This document shows positions 13,496-23,493 of a stretch of DNA of 64,000 nucleotides, in pieces; positions within the stretch are counted from its first letter, which is position 1; every line of letters begins with the position of its first letter. The notes beneath the pieces were generated by a model. The model saw only the letters and a program-made list of their open reading frames with translations, did not search any database and was not told the DNA's origin. The translations under genes and the position numbers were made by a program. The DNA lies in contig CM055092.1 of the NCBI GenBank assembly GCA_029204225.1, positions 21,975,669 through 22,039,668 of the forward strand, written 5' to 3'. This DNA is from Diphasiastrum complanatum (lineage: Eukaryota; Streptophyta; Lycopodiopsida; Lycopodiales; Lycopodiaceae).

Positions 13496-16400
13496 ATGAG
13501 TGGACGACGCACAAGTATGGAAAGGAACTTCGATGGGGCAACCCCCAAGATTGGTTCAAGATTGTTATTCTTATCAGGAAAGATCGCGGGGAGGAAGTCA
13601 GATTTCATGATCGACTCCGGAGCTTCACATAACTATATCTCAAGGAGCGTAGTGGAACAATTCAGCTTGCCGACCAGGAATGTTACATCTACTCTCAAGG
13701 TAGAAACAGCGAAGGGAGCACTAGATGCAGACAAAGCGACATTGAACATCCCGGTGCAGATTGGAAGATGGAAGGCTAAACTTAGCTTTGTGATTTTAGA
13801 GATGGATGCCTTTGATGTGATTTTGGGCCTCCCTTGGTTAAATGAACACTGTATCGCAGTTTTGGGTAGGAGCTCAAACTTGGTCCTCTTGGATTATAAG
13901 GGACAAATCTGCGTGACAAAAGCCCTGCCCGGAGGAAATGCTAAGGATACCGATATTGAACAAAATCTGGTTGCAGCATTAGTGATGAAAAGAATGGCGA
14001 AAGGGAAAAGGTCAAAGTGCTTTCTTTGCATCTGTCGAGAAGTCCCAGAAGGGAAAAGCGTGCGACAAGAAAACTTGCCAAAAGAAGTGGCAGATCTGTT
14101 AGAAGAATTTAGCGATGTGTTCCCGGAGGAACTCCCAGCTAAGCTACCTCCTCGAAGACCAGTGGACCATAAAATTGAGTTGGTACCAGGAACAGAGCCA
14201 ACTTCACGAGCACCCTACAGAATGTCACAAGAAGAGTTGGCGGAACTGAAACGACAACTTGGTGAATTGATAGACAAAGGTTTTATTAGACCTAGCGCTT
14301 CACCTTTTGGAGCCCCAGTGTTGTTCGTGGAAAAGGCAGACAAAACTCTTCGAATGTGTGTGGATTATCGCATGCTTAACAAGAGTACCATCAAGAACAA
14401 GTACCCCATGCCTAGAATTGATGACCTATTCGACCAACTCAAACATGCCAAATACTTTAGCCGAATAGATCTCAGATCTGGATATCATCAAATTCGAATA
14501 GCTAAAGGTGATGAGCACAAAACGGCGTTTCGAACGCGGTACGGAAGTCACGAGTTCCTAGTGATGCCATTCGGTCTAACAAACGCACCAGCCACTTTTT
14601 GCACGTTGATGAACAATATATTTCAAGACTGCCTGGATGAATTTGTCATTGTGTACATTGATGACATATTAGTATTTAGCCGGAACCTTAAAGATCACAT
14701 TCAACATTTAAGGACAGTTCTCCAACGACTGAGGAGGAACTGCTTGTTCGCGAAAAGAGAGAAATGTGAGTTTGTGGTGGAGGAAGTTGACTTCCTTGGA
14801 CATGTTATAGGCCACGGACGGATTCGAATGGATCCTAAGAAGATCAAGGCTATCTTGGATTGGCTAGCACCTAAAACTGTTCATGGCATCAAATCCTTTG
14901 TGGGCTTATGTAACTTTTACAGGAGATTCATTGAGGCATTTAGCAAAATTGTGGCACCACTGTTGGAGCAGACCAAGACTCATCTGAAGATGACATGGAC
15001 ACCGGAATGTGAAGCAGCGTTCCAGGAACTAAAACGACGGATCACTCAAGAACCCATCCTTGCCTTACCGGACTTTAGCAAACCTTTTGAAATACATACA
15101 GATGCGTCGAACTTTGCTATTGGGGCCGTGCTGATGCAAGACGGAAAACCTGTTGCATATTTTTCAAAGAAATTGAGTGACGTAGAGCGACGATGGCCAA
15201 CTCATGAAAAAGAAATGGTCGCAGTAGTCCAAGCAGTGGAGCATTGGAGACATTATGTGGCAGGAAAACCCTTTAAGGCGTTCACTGATAATGTATCACT
15301 CAAGTACTTCTCATCCCAAGGTATGCTCACGCCAAAGCAAATGCGATGGCAAAACTTTCTCTCAAAATTCAATATAGACATTTTACACACGGCGGGAAAG
15401 AACAATGTGGTGGCGGACGCACTAAGTAGACAAGAACACTTGATGGCAACAGTGACAACTCAGGTGACTGACCTACTCCAAGAAATCAGAGAGAATTATG
15501 GTGTGGATGCGTTGGCGAAGGACTTAATGATCGAATTCCAGCTGGGAAAGCCTCATAAACATTTCACTTGGAAAGATCAAATGGTTGTTTATAAACAACG
15601 CAGAGTATATGTCCCAGACAGCATCAACCTGAGGAAGAAAGTCTTGCGAGAACATCATGACGTACTAGCCGCCGGGCATCCAGGGGTGAATCGCATGTAT
15701 GAACTTCTCAAAAGAGGCTTCTATTGGCCAAGTATGTGGGCAGACGTTGAATCTTATGTACAAACATGCCCGACATGTCAACAAGTGAAGGTGGAACCGC
15801 TAGCTCCGGCTGGACTACTCCAACCATTACCGGTACCAGCATACCCATGGGATTCGGTGAGCATGGATTTTATTGTTCAACTACCACGATGCCAAGGATT
15901 CGACTCAATTTATGTGGTGGTTGACCGCTTTTCAAAGCAAGTTCATCTAGTACCAACTAAAAGTTCAGTGACAGCTGAAGAAGTGGCAAGGTTATTTTTC
16001 AAATGTGTTTTCAAATACCACGGCCTGCCTAGAACGATTATTTCTGACCGAGACACCAAGTTCGTCGGAAAGTTTTGGACTTGTCTATTTCGCCTCGTGG
16101 GAACCGGATTGAATTTCAGTACTGCATATCATCCTCAGACAGATGGGCAAACGGAGCGAGTCAATCGACAGATTGAACAATATTTACGAAATTATGTCGC
16201 TTGGGACCAATCCGATTGGGTCAACTACTTGGATATTCTCGAGTTTGCACATAACAACCAAGTGAACAGATCTACTGGAAGGGCACCCTTCGAGATAAGC
16301 AATGGTCGGCTACCGATTGTTCCAAGCTCTTTTCTTACAGGCGTGCAGGAAACACCAGTACCCACTGTGGAGGAATTCATCAATGAGTGGCACACAAAGT

Positions 16401-16978
16401 TGACCGAGGTGAAGGCGTTTTTAGAGCAGTCACAAAGGAGTATGGCAGCTGACGTAAACCCACATCGACGAGAACTGGAATTTGAGGAAGGTGATCAAGT
16501 ATGGCTGAACACAAAGAACATTGCGCTACCAAAAGGTTTTTCTCATAAGTTTGCTCGACCTTATGCGGGACCATATTATGTCACCAAGAAGATCAACCCA
16601 GTGGCTTATCGATTAGCGTTGCCATCCAGCTTGGATATACACAATGTGTTCCATATCTCATTACTCAAACGGTACAAACCAGATGAGCGATTTGATCGGC
16701 AACACGAACTCCGTCACCCACCAACGACACTTGATGATACGAAGAGGCAGCTTGTACCAGAACAAATATTGACACATAGAAAGCGAACTGGCGTTCAACG
16801 TGAATATCTAGTGAAGTGGCTACGGGCTCCACTTATTGAGGCTTCTTGGGAGTACGAAGACAAACTTAAGGAGGGAGCCCCTGAAGTACTAGCAGATTAT
16901 CTGCAGAAGAACCAACGCAATAGCCGTTTTCCCAGATCGGCACACAAAGCACTACCTGGCGGCATGCCTCTTACATAA
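13496..16978 (+). CDS. pol: Pol polyprotein: protease, RT, RNase H, integrase, chromodomain (element 3)
   Basis: This is an uninterrupted 1160-codon ORF with its own ATG shortly after the leader. Retropepsin: [13 protein letters not shown] with catalytic D40. Reverse transcriptase: about 225-440, with YIDD at 387-390. RNase H: about 530-650, with D536 in the HTDAS motif and VADALSR at its end. Integrase: an HHCC zinc module from about 720 ([19 protein letters not shown], then CPTCQQVK), and a DDE core with D791, D851 and E887. The C-terminal chromodomain (about 1080-1130) includes [16 protein letters not shown]. The domain order PR-RT-RH-IN-chromo is that of plant chromoviruses, which normally fuse Gag upstream in the same ORF. 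Here Gag is absent and Pol starts independently. All catalytic residues I can check are present, so it could encode working enzymes if supplied with Gag. Confidence 0.96.
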   Translation: MSGRRTSMERNFDGATPKIGSRLLFLSGKIAGRKSDFMIDSGASHNYISRSVVEQFSLPTRNVTSTLKVETAKGALDADKATLNIPVQIGRWKAKLSFVILEMDAFDVILGLPWLNEHCIAVLGRSSNLVLLDYKGQICVTKALPGGNAKDTDIEQNLVAALVMKRMAKGKRSKCFLCICREVPEGKSVRQENLPKEVADLLEEFSDVFPEELPAKLPPRRPVDHKIELVPGTEPTSRAPYRMSQEELAELKRQLGELIDKGFIRPSASPFGAPVLFVEKADKTLRMCVDYRMLNKSTIKNKYPMPRIDDLFDQLKHAKYFSRIDLRSGYHQIRIAKGDEHKTAFRTRYGSHEFLVMPFGLTNAPATFCTLMNNIFQDCLDEFVIVYIDDILVFSRNLKDHIQHLRTVLQRLRRNCLFAKREKCEFVVEEVDFLGHVIGHGRIRMDPKKIKAILDWLAPKTVHGIKSFVGLCNFYRRFIEAFSKIVAPLLEQTKTHLKMTWTPECEAAFQELKRRITQEPILALPDFSKPFEIHTDASNFAIGAVLMQDGKPVAYFSKKLSDVERRWPTHEKEMVAVVQAVEHWRHYVAGKPFKAFTDNVSLKYFSSQGMLTPKQMRWQNFLSKFNIDILHTAGKNNVVADALSRQEHLMATVTTQVTDLLQEIRENYGVDALAKDLMIEFQLGKPHKHFTWKDQMVVYKQRRVYVPDSINLRKKVLREHHDVLAAGHPGVNRMYELLKRGFYWPSMWADVESYVQTCPTCQQVKVEPLAPAGLLQPLPVPAYPWDSVSMDFIVQLPRCQGFDSIYVVVDRFSKQVHLVPTKSSVTAEEVARLFFKCVFKYHGLPRTIISDRDTKFVGKFWTCLFRLVGTGLNFSTAYHPQTDGQTERVNRQIEQYLRNYVAWDQSDWVNYLDILEFAHNNQVNRSTGRAPFEISNGRLPIVPSSFLTGVQETPVPTVEEFINEWHTKLTEVKAFLEQSQRSMAADVNPHRRELEFEEGDQVWLNTKNIALPKGFSHKFARPYAGPYYVTKKINPVAYRLALPSSLDIHNVFHISLLKRYKPDERFDRQHELRHPPTTLDDTKRQLVPEQILTHRKRTGVQREYLVKWLRAPLIEASWEYEDKLKEGAPEVLADYLQKNQRNSRFPRSAHKALPGGMPLT

Positions 16979-17219
16979 ACATTCATGGCCATTCTGAAGT
17001 TCAAGGAACTTTCCGGTATTTTTCTTAAGTTTGCCAATAAATCACTTGCAGCTTTACACAGGTTTTACGTAAGTGAACTTTATCTACACTTTTCCTGTGC
17101 TACTGCCAATGTATTTTGTAATTCAAAGTTGCTAAGGCCGGTGAATTAAGCCCGTGCCATACGTCCTAGGTCTAGTTTGGCCCTGATGAGGACATCAGCT
17201 TTTTCAAACGAGGGGAGGA
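16979..17219 (+). promoter_or_regulatory. Element 3 3' region and polypurine tract
   Basis: It resembles the 3' region of element 2: acaggttttACGTAAGTgaac near 17055, one ggccggtgaattaagcccg block, TGATGAGGACATCA at 17184-17197, and the purine tract cgaggggagga immediately before the LTR at 17220. Confidence 0.8.
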
Positions 17220-18137
17220 TGTTGTAAAGCTGACTCAGGTGCACCCAACGTGCCCTGTAAGACTCTAAGGGGTGACACTCCCTAAAGTCCCAGAGCAAGT
17301 TAGAACGTCAAGGACTGAGCCTCCAACCTGTGGTGAGCCGGTCAAGTAGTCACAAGTCATGAGCTAGCTCTGGAGCTCGAGTCATGGCCTAGTCAGGAAG
17401 CAAGTTGATTCTGCCACCGGAACGGCTCCCGGGACCCATGTTCGGGAGCCAGACTGATTCTGCCAGGCTTGCCAGGCTTAATCAGCAAAATAAAAACTAA
17501 GTCCCAAAAAGCGTGCTTTACCAGAAAGCACTATGTTTCAGAACAGAGGGGGTGCGCCGAATCACAGCAGAACTATAGGGGGAGTCCGGCAGACAGAAAC
17601 TTGGGCAGCTCAACCAGCGCCAGGAATCCAGTCGCCAGGTCTCAGCTCCCTCTACCAGCACGAGCCAGGCACAATGCCCAGCACGTGTTGGTGGCCCCGA
17701 GACCGGTCAGTCTATGTATGAATGTAACCTCTTCCAAATCTAATAAAGTTGATCCTTGGGGATGATTACCATTTCGGTTTCGCCTCCGGGACTGGTCCAA
17801 GTGGAAGGACCCTTACTACAACCTTTTTGCGTCGCTGGCGCCTAAGGGTCCCTGTCATCGACATGGGGCTTGCCGCTATGCCAATTGGTCAGTTTGGCGA
17901 CCACTATGCCTTGGGTTTCATGTGTGGCTTGTCTTTGCCTTTGGTTACCTTTTGGGGACGGATTCTGAGTTGGCTTTCGGGTTGGTTGGGATTCCAGTTT
18001 TCTTAAGTCTGAATGGTTAAGCTTGTTACGATTCTGAGTTGGTTTTTACGTAAGTGCATGATGGATGAATGTTAGACTTAAGCGCGTGTTGGGAAAACCG
18101 CTCAAGTCCCAGCGCCCTTTGAGGCGCCGGCGCAACA
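17220..18137 (+). repeat. 3' LTR of element 3
   Basis: A 918-bp partner of 11864-12780. Differences seen are one base in the ccaccRgaacgg block, one extra c in the ccaggcttgcc block, and one base in gttggg(g/a)aaacc. Confidence 0.94.
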
Positions 18138-18514
18138 GATGATTACCATTTCGGTTTCGCCTCCAGGACTGGTCCAAGTGGAAGGACCCTTACTACAACC
18201 TTTTTGCGTCGCTGGCGCCTAAGGGTCCCTGTCATCGACATGGGGCTTGCCGCTATGCCAATTGGTCAGTTTGGCGACCACTATGCCTTGGGTTTCATGT
18301 GTGGCTTGTCTTTGCCTTTGGTTACCTTTTGGGGACGGATTCTGAGTTGGCTTTCGGGTTGGTTGGGATTCCAGTTTTCTTAAGTCTGAATGGTTAAGCT
18401 TGTTACGATTCTGAGTTGGCTTTTACGTAAGTGCATGATGGATGAATGTTAGACTTAAGCGCGTGTTGGGGAAACCGCTCAAGTCCCAGCGCCCTTTGAG
18501 GCGCCGGCGCAACA
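18138..18514 (+). repeat. 3' LTR of element 2, second part
   Basis: This matches 7531-7907 and completes the LTR interrupted at 11863. Its first five bases are the GATGA duplication. It ends GGCGCAACA and is followed by CTTAG, the right-hand target duplication of element 2. Confidence 0.93.
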
Positions 18515-19760
18515 CTTAGCGTCCGTTCGAAATACCAAGTCTCTCATGCAAGACTCAACTTTCTCAGTTCCTTCATTGATCAGCTGCCTTACGCGTAACA
18601 CAAGCCAGCGTACTCATATGTTTCCTCATCATTGCTGGTCTAGAGAAAGCCTATAACAAACTTTCCTTTCCACAACAAAAACTTGTCAACTTATTAGGTC
18701 CAAAGTTCGCCAGTCTCCTCGTGTGAGTATGGCTAGGTCACCTTGAATTTGCCCCCATTTTGATCAACTTTAATTCAAAATTTGCCCCAAGAGAGAGGTG
18801 TGTGTGATAGTTCCCCTCCACTTAATAAATCAGCTGATCGGACTTTAGAGTAGAGTTCTTCGGACAAAAGCCTTTCCAACACTTTGCTTCCCATCTGCTA
18901 GGATTATGGCTCGATCCAACTTGTTGCCAATCTCTGAAGAGGATCCTAGTCTTTTCCCCTTTGAGGAAAAACCCAACTGATACTGGATATCACCCATGCT
19001 CAGTGAGTTTCAGTTCCGAAGGTGGCCGTCCCAAAATGAAGACCAACTGCTATAGAAGATCTCCCCTGAAATGGCCCTTTCCAACTTTTGACTTCCTGCT
19101 TGCGTCTGGTGGGCGTTGTCGCAAATGAAACTAACCTAAGAAACAGGCTAGTCATCCATCCTTTGCAAACATTGAGTCATTTCGTTGTCGTTCACGTGCG
19201 AGTACTTGAACTGCAAATCCGCCGCACAGATTCTGGATATCGCCCATGCTCAGTGAGTTTCAGTTCCGAAGGTGGCCGTCCCAAAATGAAGACCAACTGC
19301 TCCATAGAAGATCTCCCCTGAAATGGCCCTTTCCAACTTTTGACTTCCTGCTTGCGTCTGGTGGGCGTTGTCGCAAATGAAACTAACCCAAGAAACAGGC
19401 TAGCCATCCATCCTTTGCAAACATTGAGTCGTTTCGTTGTCGTTCACGTGTGAGTACTTGAACTGCAAATCCGCCCCACAGATTCTGTAGTCCTCTTTGT
19501 TTGATGGTATCAGCCTTCAAAAGAAAAGGTTCCTTCTCGAGCCATCAGCTCCTTGTATCACAAGCAATCATGCAAACCAGGCAAAGCACGAGTACTAAGA
19601 CTCACCACGAATACGTACAAGTAAGACACTCAGGCAGGTTTACTAACAAGTAACAAAGACAAGGTCCCCCTTTGAGATGGTCCTGCCAACGGACCTTTGC
19701 CTAGCCGCGCCCATACAAATCAATCACGGAATCAGCCCACATAGGACACCTCTCCAACCA
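18515..19760 (-). mobile_element. Element 1 internal region, 5' part (non-coding)
   Basis: This continues element 1 after the nested insertion. No gag or pol similarity is visible on either strand. It contains the 250-bp tandem duplication listed separately. Open frames are under 80 codons and duplicated with the repeat, so they are not called as genes. Confidence 0.75.
18983..19482. repeat. Tandem duplication, about 250 bp x 2, inside element 1
   Basis: The unit starting ctggatatc(a/g)cccatgctcag at about 18983 repeats from about 19233 with a few substitutions and a 2-bp indel (gctat versus gctccat). Confidence 0.9.
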
Positions 19761-20239
19761 TCCGTGCTTTCATCATTAAGCAGCACATTGCCTCAGTCAC
19801 GCCCCACCACTTTTTGGTCGATAGCCCTTATAGCTAAACGATCGGCAGCTATCCCGCACCGGCAGCTAACCACCCGTGCTTTACACCCGAATTCGAGCAG
19901 CATCTCTGTATCAATGGTTAACCCGTACAGTTCGAATATGTCGCCCCACACCCCACAAGGTACGGACCGTGCTTTCATCTCCCTAGGCAGCACTTTGCCT
20001 CATCCGTCCTACGTGCAGACAACGCCAGGCCCGAACTGCGAGAACTGACCGTGCTTACACCTCAAGGGCAGCACCTTGACTCATCAAGTCCCCCGTTCTG
20101 CCGACCACCCCGACCGTGGACGCACCCGTGCTTACACTGTGGGCAGCACCTTGCACAACAGTTGTCTTGATGAACCCCAAACCATGGCCATTTCCGTGAG
20201 ATCCGCATAGCTGACCGGCCAGTCGGCTCTGATACCACA
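19761..20239 (-). promoter_or_regulatory. Element 1 leader: primer site and hairpin array
   Basis: On the minus strand the 5' LTR (ending at 20240) is followed by TGGTATCAGAGCC (20225-20237). The GTGCT...AGCAC units then follow as in elements 2 and 3: about 20130-20151, 20051-20074, 19969-19992, 19876-19903 and 19764-19786. Similarity to the other leaders is high across this block and stops near its end, where the unrelated non-coding internal sequence begins. The leader is therefore the main internal sequence common to all three elements. Confidence 0.85.
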
Positions 20240-21485
20240 TGTAGCGCAGGCATCCCAAAGGGAGCCGGGAACCACGACTTAGCTTCCCAGCCTTCAACTC
20301 TTGCCATCCGAACCCACTTGACATACAAGCAGCCAACTCGCCAACAACGATCAGACTTAACCAACTTGAAGTTCCGAGGACCAACATTGAGATCCAACCT
20401 GGCGCCATGCCAGATCGGGGGTCCCGATGTGGGTGACTTCCCTCCAAGCAAGCCGCCCGACATACATCAAACTTAACCAACTCGAAGCTTCGTTACAAAC
20501 GAGTAACATCCATTCCAAGCAAGCGGTCTGACTTACATCAGACTTAACCAACTGAAAGCTTCGTCAAGAGCGCTGGAAGCCAACCTGGCGCCACGCCAGA
20601 CTGGACAGCCATAAACAGGTAACTTCCACCCAAGCAAGCCATCCAACTCAGCCGACATGTTAGAGCCCGTTCCCCAAGAGCTTAACCCATTCACGTTCAT
20701 GCAAGGAACACTCGGAACCACAAGCCGCGACAGATATGGAGACAACCAGTTCCTGGACCAAATGGTCCCGACAGCATGCCGCTGGCGCCACGGACCGAAT
20801 GGTCCCGACGGCATACCGCTGGCGTCCCGGGATACGACCCTCAGCTATGTGCCAAGTTAAAAATTTTGAAAGCGGCCTTACAACTGGCGCTTTTACCGAA
20901 CACTGAAACCCAGAAGGTAATCAGAGTCAGTTTGAGGAAAATCCCACTTTATTGATAAATCTGAGAAGGTTACATTTCAAGTGTGTGACCGACCCTAGTC
21001 TCCGGGGCGCTAGCATGCCAAGGCGAGAGCCATGACAACATTCCAGCAAGGGAGGCTGAGACTTGGTTGGAGCTCGCCCTGAGTCGCAACCCGCACTCCC
21101 CTATAGTATTGGTGTGATTCGGCACCCCCCCCTCATACCAAGCACTCTACCCAAGCTGGTAAAGCACGTTTTTCTCTCTCTAGGATTTTCTCTTTCTAGA
21201 AAGTCATTTTCTCTCTCTAGATTTTATTGATCCCCAGGCTTCCTTTAATCATGCCTAGATCGTGTGAGGTGATTGCACATCGATCTGAGCTCTCTGGACT
21301 TCGCTAGAACCGATCAAAGATTTTCGGCCATAGGAACTTGGCGCCGGCTGGATTCTGGTCACAGTGGCGCCGGGAGCGACGCCGGCGCCATTGGCGCCGG
21401 GAGCAGCAGGGGCGCTGCTGGCGCCGGGGACATAGCTGGCGCCGATGGCGCCGGAAGTAAAGCTTGTAAAGGTAGCTTTACAACA
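20240..21485 (-). repeat. 5' LTR of element 1
   Basis: A 1246-bp copy of 4873-6118. It is flanked on the outside by GAAAT (21486-21490) and on the inside by the primer site. It contains the GGCGCC-rich U3 block at about 21337-21459. Confidence 0.94.
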
Positions 21486-21526
21486 GAAATGCCCACATGT
21501 TGTAAAGCTACCTTTACAAGCTTTAC
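21459..21526. repeat. Near-perfect inverted repeat at a head-to-head LTR junction
   Basis: The end of element 1 (21485) and the start of an opposite-orientation LTR (21498) are only 12 bp apart. Their first ~36 bases are nearly identical, giving a long palindrome. Each arm also holds its own small palindrome (TTGTAAAG ... CTTTACAA). Confidence 0.9.
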
Positions 21527-22442
21527 TTCCGGTGCCACTGGCGCCAGCATTTTCCCCGACGCCAGCAGCGCCACTGCTGCTCCTGGTGCCACCGGCGTCG
21601 GCGCCGCTCCAGGTGCCACTCCCGGCGCCACTGTGACCAGAATCCAGCTGGTGCCAAGTTCCTATGGCTGAAAATCTTTGATCGGTTCTAGCGAAGTCCA
21701 GAAAGCTCGAATCGATGTGCAATCACCTCACACGATCTAGGCATGTTAAAGGAAGCTTGGGGATCAATAAATTTTAGAGAGAGAAAAGGATTTCCTAGAG
21801 AGAGAAAATTCTAGAGAGAGAAAACATGCTCTACCAGCCTGGGCAGAGCACTTGGTATGAGGGGAGGTGGCGAATCCCACCAATACTATAGGGGAATGCG
21901 GGTTGCGACTCAGGGCGACAAGTCTCAGCTTCCCTTGCTGGAATGTTGTCTTGGCGTCCCGCCTTGGCATGCCAGCGCCCCGGAGACTAGGGTCGCTCAC
22001 ACACTTGAAATGTAACCTTCTCAGGTTTATTAATAAAATGGGATTTTCCTCAAACTGACTCTAATTACCTTTTGGGTTTCAGTGTTTGGTAAAAGCGCCA
22101 GTTGTAAGGCCGCTTCAAATCTTTTTGATCTACCACATAGCTGAGGGTTGTATCCCGGGATGCCATCAATATGCCGTCGGGACCATTCGGTCTTGGACGC
22201 CAGCGGTATGCTGTCAGGACCATTCGGTCCATGAACTGGTTGTCTTCATATCTGTTGCGGCTTGTGGTTCTGAGTGTTCCTTGCGTGAACGTGAACGGAT
22301 TAAGCTTTTGGGGAACGGCTCTAACCTGTCGGCTGAGTTGAATGGCTTGCTTGGGTGAAAGTTACTTGTTTATGGCTGTCCAGTCTGGCGTGGTGCTAGG
22401 TTGGCTTCCAACGCTTGTGACGAAGCTTTGAGTTGGTTAAGT
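21498..22442 (+). mobile_element. Truncated LTR related to element 1, opposite orientation
   Basis: It starts TGTTGTAAAGCTACC and follows the element 1 LTR for about 945 bp with many differences and indels, including a polyadenylation signal (aataaaatggg near 22029). It ends inside the sequence gttggttaagt, about 300 bp short of the LTR 3' end. No internal region follows. It is more diverged than the element 1 LTR pair and predates that insertion. Confidence 0.85.
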
Positions 22443-22556
22443 CAAGAGGTCCAAGACACTCCCCTCGTATCTTGAATTACCCTATGATGGCAGTTTTCAA
22501 TGCCACCTGGGGGCAACTCTCACTCCTTGTAAAATGGGAGAGAGTACTCTTTAATT
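22443..22556 (+). repeat. 110-bp repeat, copy 2
   Basis: A diverged direct copy of 4747-4856 (caagaggtccaag ... ctttaattgg) lying immediately after the truncated LTR. Confidence 0.75.
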
Positions 22557-23493
22557 GGCTCCACCAATCATAGTAAAGTATTTGGGCCTTTTGGTCTTAA
22601 CTCTCACTCCATGTTGCATTCACTTATTTTCAGCACGGTGCTTAGATTAAGCAAAGCCATTGGTGGACATCCCATTCTCAAGGGAGGCAAGATGGAGTAG
22701 GTTGTATTCACATACGCCTTACCGACAGGTGTAGGGGGCTCTTGTCTTATCCGCCTTGCAAGCAGGTACAAATTAGCGTGACAACTTACAAGCTTCGCCG
22801 TCGCTCTTCTGCTTTTTTCTCTCTTTCATTTCTGTTCCATAAGAAGAAGTGGGAAGAAAGCGAGGCCCAGAAGACACGGAGCTGCTGCTTCTGCCTCTTC
22901 TTATTGTTATTATCGCGGAGGAGGAGCTTTGCTGCCACATGCGATGTATTGCTCGATCCTCCCTTACGTGTCATTTGTGCAGGATTTGAATTTTTGTGGT
23001 TTGATCGGCAGTTGCAGAGAAGATCGCCATTTCTCACAATCATCATCTTTTGATTTGATGGCCAACTCGAGCAGTTTGGGATTCTCTCGCTGCAATTAGT
23101 TTTTGTTTCGGGCTTCGAAATGGTTTTGGATATGGATGGCATCAGAGTTTTTTGGAACGCACTTACACTTTCGTTGGCTTAAGTTTTGCTCTGTTGAAGC
23201 AGCAGAGCTTATGATTTACGATAATGAGGTGCCCATTTGCATGCTTTTGCCAGATTAGGGCTTAATTTTCATCTGTATTTTGATATTGTGCTGCCTAGCG
23301 AACGCCGCAGCAGCGGAAAATCAGATAGTTAAGTTGGTAATGTTTCAGCAGGGTTTGGCAGGCTGAGGCCTTATTGCGTGTTGACTTTACCCGTCACGTA
23401 TAATCCCCTACTTCCGACTTCATCAATTTGGAGCACTATCATATTTTCGCCCTGACGTATTTTCTCCAACTTCCGATTTCATCAGTTTGGAGC
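22557..23493 (+). promoter_or_regulatory. Upstream region and probable 5' UTR of the VMP1/KMS1-type gene
   Basis: This is the only non-repeat sequence before the first coding exon. It is CT-rich at 22790-22920 (cttctgcctcttcttattg and similar), as plant 5' UTRs often are. No clear TATA box was fixed and a 5' UTR intron cannot be excluded. A 103-codon open frame at 22742-23053 resembles nothing known and was not called. Confidence 0.4.

Larger units (their letters stand above)
11864..18137 (+). mobile_element. Element 3: Pol-only chromovirus-type LTR retrotransposon
   Basis: The LTRs are 11864-12780 and 17220-18137 (917 and 918 bp; two substitutions and one 1-bp indel by eye). The target duplication is GATGA at 11859-11863 and 18138-18142, inside the 3' LTR of element 2. 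Order: LTR, primer site, hairpin leader, one 1160-codon Pol ORF, 241-bp 3' region with polypurine tract, LTR. No Gag, capsid or zinc knuckle is present. The LTRs and most of the leader are nearly identical to those of element 2. The near-identical LTR pair points to a recent insertion. Confidence 0.95.
6987..18514 (+). mobile_element. Element 2: Gag-only LTR retrotransposon, split by element 3
   Basis: The 5' LTR is 6987-7907. The 3' LTR is split into 11322-11863 and 18143-18514 by element 3. The target duplication is CTTAG (6982-6986 and 18515-18519). The element is about 5.25 kb without the inner insertion. Order: LTR, Met-tRNA primer site, hairpin leader, one 737-codon Gag ORF, 367-bp 3' region, polypurine tract, LTR. 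No RT, RNase H or integrase remnant lies between the Gag stop and the polypurine tract. This matches the class of terminal-repeat elements that carry only gag. It would need Pol in trans. Confidence 0.93.
4873..21485 (-). mobile_element. Element 1: non-coding LTR retrotransposon hosting nested insertions
   Basis: Two 1246-bp direct repeats (4873-6118 and 20240-21485, two mismatches seen by eye) begin TGTTGTAAAG and end GCGCTACA on the minus strand. The outer flanks are an exact 5-bp duplication, GAAAT, at 4868-4872 and 21486-21490. A Met-tRNA primer site (20225-20237) and a polypurine tract (6119-6132) lie inside the proper LTRs. After removing the nested elements (6987-18514 plus one CTTAG copy) the internal region is about 2.6 kb with no gag or pol. 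It is therefore non-autonomous, of the large non-coding (LARD-like) type, and must borrow proteins. The shared leader and 3' motif with elements 2 and 3 suggest the same helper family. Confidence 0.92.

Noticed and set aside
19677-20048. 123-codon plus-strand open frame in the element 1 leader
   Set aside because: It is the antisense of the hairpin leader; the same frame appears wherever the leader occurs and has no protein features.
21255-21722. Long Gly/Ala/Pro-rich open frames on both strands
   Set aside because: They arise from GGCGCC-rich LTR sequence at the head-to-head junction and are low-complexity on both strands.
22742-23053. 103-codon open frame as a separate gene or first exon
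   Set aside because: It has no recognisable similarity and lies in the probable 5' UTR; the phase-consistent first coding exon is at 23494.
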